Positions 12,707-15,076 of a stretch of 15,076 nucleotides of DNA are shown one piece after another. The stretch is from JAZKSG01 sp036626215 (GTDB taxonomy: Archaea; Thermoplasmatota; E2; DHVEG-1). The notes under the pieces were generated by a model, which searched no databases, was not told the DNA's origin, and was given only the letters and a program-made list of their open reading frames with translations. The stretch is taken from contig JAZKSG010000031.1 in NCBI GenBank assembly GCA_036626215.1, forward strand, positions 1 through 15,076. Reading direction: 5' to 3'. The translations under genes were made by a program, and so were the position numbers. Each line of letters begins with the position of its first letter. Position 1 is the first letter of the stretch.

Positions 12707-14071
12707 TCAAAACGATTTTATAATTGTTTCTAGGTCATAAAGGAAAACATCTTTTCTTCTGTTGGCTTTATTATGCAGTTCTTCTGAAAAACCATTTTTT
12801 GAAAAAAGAAAAAAGATTTCTTTACGTTTTTTATTCTTCCATCGTACATTTTCTTTTTTGTCTTCTAAATCAGAGAGAAGAGAACTATCTATCTTTTTTT
12901 TGCTCCATTTACATTCGCCGAATAAGATGCTATTATCGTTTTCGTTTAAACCTACAATATCAATCTCGTTATCTTTATACCACCATCGTCCAGCATTAAA
13001 CTGGCTATACTTAGTGGATATTAGTTCTCTGCATACATCTTCAAAAGTGTAAGATACAAATACAGGTAACAATCTTTTTATTTGCGTCAGCAGTGTTTTT
13101 TTATCTGTTTCCATTTGACTTCTATTTGGAAAAATAAATTTGAACCAGAATCTAAAAAAGTTATCTTGGATATAATAACGTCCTTTTTTTGATCTTTTTT
13201 CAGTAATAGGAACTCTTCGCTTTACAAGATGGAGATTTCTTAGGGTGGATAGATAACTTGTAAGTGCGTTTTTTTGGATTCCTGTATCATTTTTTATTTC
13301 TGAAAATTTGGTATTGCCTTGGGAAATAGAGGTCAGGATGGTAAAATAGTTTAGTGGTTCACGGAGTTCTTCGCGCATTAAGAATTCTACTTCGTTGTGT
13401 AACACAGATCCTTTATTTAGTATGTTGTTGTGTATGTTGTCAGGAACAGATGTTTTAGGGTTAAATTGTTGAAGAAAATAGGGTATACCTCCAAGGATGG
13501 CATATGTTTTTATTTTGTCTTCATGAGAATAGTTTGGGAAAAAAAGTCGTGTTTCTTTAAAATTAAATGGTTCAAGTTTCCATTGTCCTGTTCTTCGTCC
13601 ATATAGTGGGGCTTTTCGGTTGAGTACTTTTTCTTCCATCATTGATACTGATGATCCTGTGAGGATGAGGAAGATGTTTGAGTGTTTGAGTTCTTTATCC
13701 CATAATCGTTGTATTTTTGAAGGAACTGTTTTATCTGCTTTTATGATATATGGGAATTCATCTAAGACAAAGATCAGGTTTTTATCTTTTATGTATCTAA
13801 GAAGTGTTTCCCAACTGTGTTTTAATTCGTTTATGTGGGGATCCTGTGTTTTTTCATATACTAAATCGAAGGCTTCTTTGAGTTGTTCTTTTTTGTTTGA
13901 CTGTGATGCGGTATAATAGATATGTTTTTTGTTTTTACAGAATTGTTCAACTAATTCTGTTTTACCTACTCTTCTCCTTCCATATATAACAACAAAGGAT
14001 GGTCTCTTTTTGTTTTGGTTGTTTAGGAATTTTAGTTCTTCTTCTCTATCCACGAAATTTTGTATATTCAT
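12707..14071 (-). CDS. Archaeal ATPase with wHTH and DUF234 nuclease-like domain
   Basis: 454 residues of the archaeal AAA-like ATPase/DUF234 family (STAND-type NTPases), often found in mobile or defence-linked contexts. The P-loop is GRRRVGKT (31-38), Walker B is FVLDE (101-105) and LTGSS (137-141) is the sensor strand. A winged helix covers about 250-286 (TKFSEIKNDTGIQKNALTSYLSTLRNLHLVKR). The C-terminal domain has NEIDIVG (Asp371) and GECKW (Glu386, Lys388), matching a D...ExK nuclease core. Start choice: ATG at 14071 is preferred over an in-frame GTG at 14086, because the TATA box CTTATAAGT is centred at 14097, which puts transcription initiation almost exactly on this ATG. Substrate and role are unknown; a DNA-related function is inferred from the domains. 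Base use is like its neighbours. Confidence 0.9.
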   Translation of the reverse strand: MNIQNFVDREEELKFLNNQNKKRPSFVVIYGRRRVGKTELVEQFCKNKKHIYYTASQSNKKEQLKEAFDLVYEKTQDPHINELKHSWETLLRYIKDKNLIFVLDEFPYIIKADKTVPSKIQRLWDKELKHSNIFLILTGSSVSMMEEKVLNRKAPLYGRRTGQWKLEPFNFKETRLFFPNYSHEDKIKTYAILGGIPYFLQQFNPKTSVPDNIHNNILNKGSVLHNEVEFLMREELREPLNYFTILTSISQGNTKFSEIKNDTGIQKNALTSYLSTLRNLHLVKRRVPITEKRSKKGRYYIQDNFFRFWFKFIFPNRSQMETDKKTLLTQIKRLLPVFVSYTFEDVCRELISTKYSQFNAGRWWYKDNEIDIVGLNENDNSILFGECKWSKKKIDSSLLSDLEDKKENVRWKNKKRKEIFFLFSKNGFSEELHNKANRRKDVFLYDLETIIKSF

Positions 14072-14092
14072 GATTATAATAATCACGATTAT
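14072..14092. promoter_or_regulatory. Alternating GATTAT/ATAATC half-sites at the ATPase transcription start
   Basis: GATTAT (14072-14077), ATAATC (14079-14084) and GATTAT (14087-14092) form two overlapping inverted repeats with 1-base and 2-base centres. They fill the space between the TATA box and the ATG at 14071, a classic repressor position. Confidence 0.4.
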
Positions 14093-14101
14093 ACTTATAA
14101 G
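14093..14101 (-). promoter_or_regulatory. TATA box of the DUF234 ATPase gene
   Basis: CTTATAAGT is centred 26 bases from the ATG at 14071. It predicts a leaderless transcript and decides against the GTG start at 14086. Confidence 0.5.
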
Positions 14102-14143
14102 TTTTTTGTTTCAATTTATCCTATTCCACAATTACGCAATTAA

Positions 14144-14161
14144 CCCCCCCCCCTTTTTTTT
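14144..14161. repeat. C10-T8 homopolymer junction
   Basis: Ten C followed by eight T on the plus strand, in the gap between the prepilin peptidase 3' end and the ATPase promoter. It is by far the longest C-run in an AT-rich window. It could be a length-variable tract or an assembly or sequencing uncertainty; no gene reads through it. Confidence 0.7.
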
Positions 14162-14222
14162 GATTCATAATCTTCTATATCTTTCATCCCACTTTGAATG
14201 ATACTACTCCAACAATATACAT

Positions 14223-14272
14223 TAAAAACATCTATATGTGCAGATCTTAATTATAGAAAGTTTAACAGATGT
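14223..14272 (-). terminator. Weak terminator after the prepilin peptidase gene
   Basis: On the minus strand ACATCT (14272-14267, overlapping the stop codon) can pair with AGATGT (14233-14228), followed by T5. The 33-base loop makes the hairpin doubtful; the T-run is short. Confidence 0.3.
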
Positions 14273-15021
14273 TAGAAGAGATTCATTAGGTATGTTAGGA
14301 AGCTACCAGTTACATATACGCTTATAAAGCCAAATAGTAGAGGTATCATAAACGGGATTTTTGGTGTTACCCATATTTTTTCGATGTTGTGTTCTTCAAA
14401 TCGGTCTAATTCTTCATCTATATCATATTCTTTAGGCATGTATACAGATTTTTTTTCTCCGTTTTCATCTATTTGTTCCATAGGCCAAACATATTTTTTT
14501 CTCGCCTGTTGGATATCCATTTTGTATCCGAGGAAACTCTGAGGGATTTTTATGTTTTTTTGGCTGAGGTTGTATATGAACAAACCAATTGGTATGAAGA
14601 GAAATAGGATTAATGCGTTGATGAAGGCACCCCAACAGTATGGTAGTTTTGTCTCGACGAGTGGAAGTGTAAGATTTATTGATTCTGGTAGCCACTGTAA
14701 CGTGGGGAATGGCATTAGGATGGCTAAAGCCATTAGGGCTTTGGCGTCTGCTCCACCGAAGATGAGACGCATCTGAAACAGGATGTAGACGAGTATTATC
14801 ATTATTGGAATAAAAATTAGATATAGTTTCATTATTTCGAATTGTTGAGGTGTGAAACTGATTAGCTGCGCTACTAGCAATATTGCTCCGATTCCACCCA
14901 TCAGGATCCATAGATAGTTTGATGCTCTACGGGTTTTAAAATCTGTATAGGATGCATATCCTAGGATGGTGACTCCTACGATTAATCTTATAATGTTAGC
15001 AGCTACGTTTATTTCTACCAT
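14272..15021 (-). CDS. Archaeal prepilin peptidase, A24 family
   Basis: Membrane aspartyl protease that would remove the class III signal peptide from type IV pilins or archaellins at the cytoplasmic face. Its 249 residues are close to FlaK/PibD-type enzymes. The two catalytic aspartates are present: Asp27 in YTDFKTRRASN and Asp92 in FGGADAKAL (the GxGD-type motif, here GGAD). Hydrophobic segments lie at about 8-24, 36-54, 66-82, 93-104, 131-152 and 224-246. A charged cytoplasmic region at about 155-215 sits before the last segment, resembling the C-terminal extension of one archaeal A24 subgroup. GGAGAA 4-5 bases before the ATG supports the start. No pilin or archaellin genes are seen in the window, so its substrate cannot be named. 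Confidence 0.9.
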   Translation of the reverse strand: MVEINVAANIIRLIVGVTILGYASYTDFKTRRASNYLWILMGGIGAILLVAQLISFTPQQFEIMKLYLIFIPIMIILVYILFQMRLIFGGADAKALMALAILMPFPTLQWLPESINLTLPLVETKLPYCWGAFINALILFLFIPIGLFIYNLSQKNIKIPQSFLGYKMDIQQARKKYVWPMEQIDENGEKKSVYMPKEYDIDEELDRFEEHNIEKIWVTPKIPFMIPLLFGFISVYVTGSFLTYLMNLF

Positions 15022-15024
15022 GTT

Positions 15025-15030
15025 TTCTCC
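15025..15030 (-). promoter_or_regulatory. Shine-Dalgarno of the prepilin peptidase gene
   Basis: GGAGAA close upstream of the ATG at 15021. A TATA-like ACTTTATTATC lies at about 15051-15061, so both signals of a leadered promoter are inside the window. Confidence 0.5.
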
Positions 15031-15076
15031 GAAGATGAAACGTAAAAAGTGATAATAAAGTTATTCATTTTTTTTT

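Noticed and set aside
14086..14086. GTG start for the ATPase at 14086
   Set aside because: The TATA box at 14093-14101 leaves only a few bases before this GTG, whereas ATG 14071 is at the right distance for a leaderless start.
14465..14911. Frames on both strands overlapping the prepilin peptidase gene
   Set aside because: The A24 peptidase frame has both catalytic aspartates and the membrane pattern; the overlapping frames have neither membrane segments nor motifs.
1..15076. CRISPR array, insertion sequence, integrase or toxin-antitoxin pair
   Set aside because: I found no regularly spaced repeats, transposase or recombinase motifs, or paired small genes of that kind on either strand.

Overview
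The window is a low-GC stretch of an archaeal chromosome. The evidence is the gene content: an archaeal-type aspartyl-tRNA synthetase, 4-phosphopantoate--beta-alanine ligase, tRNA Cm56 methylase, a PAC2 proteasome-chaperone homologue, RtcB, a separate pyrB-pyrI pair and an archaeal prepilin peptidase. Several genes have a TATA-like box 25-30 nt before the start codon, neither tRNA gene encodes CCA, and T-tracts end many genes. The first gene is a class II (Pseudomonas mevalonii-like) HMG-CoA reductase, a form known from Thermoplasmatales and Archaeoglobus. Together with the NosD-like surface protein this points to Thermoplasmatota, but that placement is inference.

Layout. 1-651: 3' part of HMG-CoA reductase (isoprenoid lipid synthesis), whose end overlaps by 8 bp the convergent pyrB-pyrI operon (644-2025, minus strand; aspartate transcarbamoylase). 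2224-8134: plus-strand run of a Glu/Lys-rich zinc-ribbon/helix-hairpin-helix protein, rtcB, a PAC2 protein ending in an HbYX-like tripeptide, phosphopantothenate synthetase and aspS; the last two are 14 nt apart and probably cotranscribed. 8173-9985: an accessory-looking minus-strand patch with a secreted right-handed beta-helix protein and a small, possibly frameshifted membrane protein, beside tRNA-Leu(GAG). An imperfect copy of the tRNA-Leu 3' end and flank lies about 0.4 kb from it. 10110-11190: HD-domain protein and trm56, minus strand, one operon. 11245-12503: a small acidic protein, tRNA-Val(CAC) (plus) and an Hsp20. 12707-15021: a DUF234-type ATPase with a nuclease-like C-terminus and an A24 prepilin peptidase, both minus.

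Most of the window is housekeeping: translation and tRNA maturation (rtcB, trm56, aspS, two tRNAs), cofactor, pyrimidine and lipid synthesis, and protein quality control (PAC2, Hsp20). I see no CRISPR array, transposase, integrase, restriction system or rRNA. I do not see a clear new multigene system. The most worthwhile leads are the HbYX-like tail on the PAC2 protein, the tRNA-Leu-flanking duplication with the broken membrane gene, the zinc-ribbon/HhH protein of unclear function, and several dyads placed on or next to promoters. No gene-free stretch exceeds 300 bases; the longest (9382-9640) is AT-rich and holds only the tRNA-like fragment and the beta-helix promoter.
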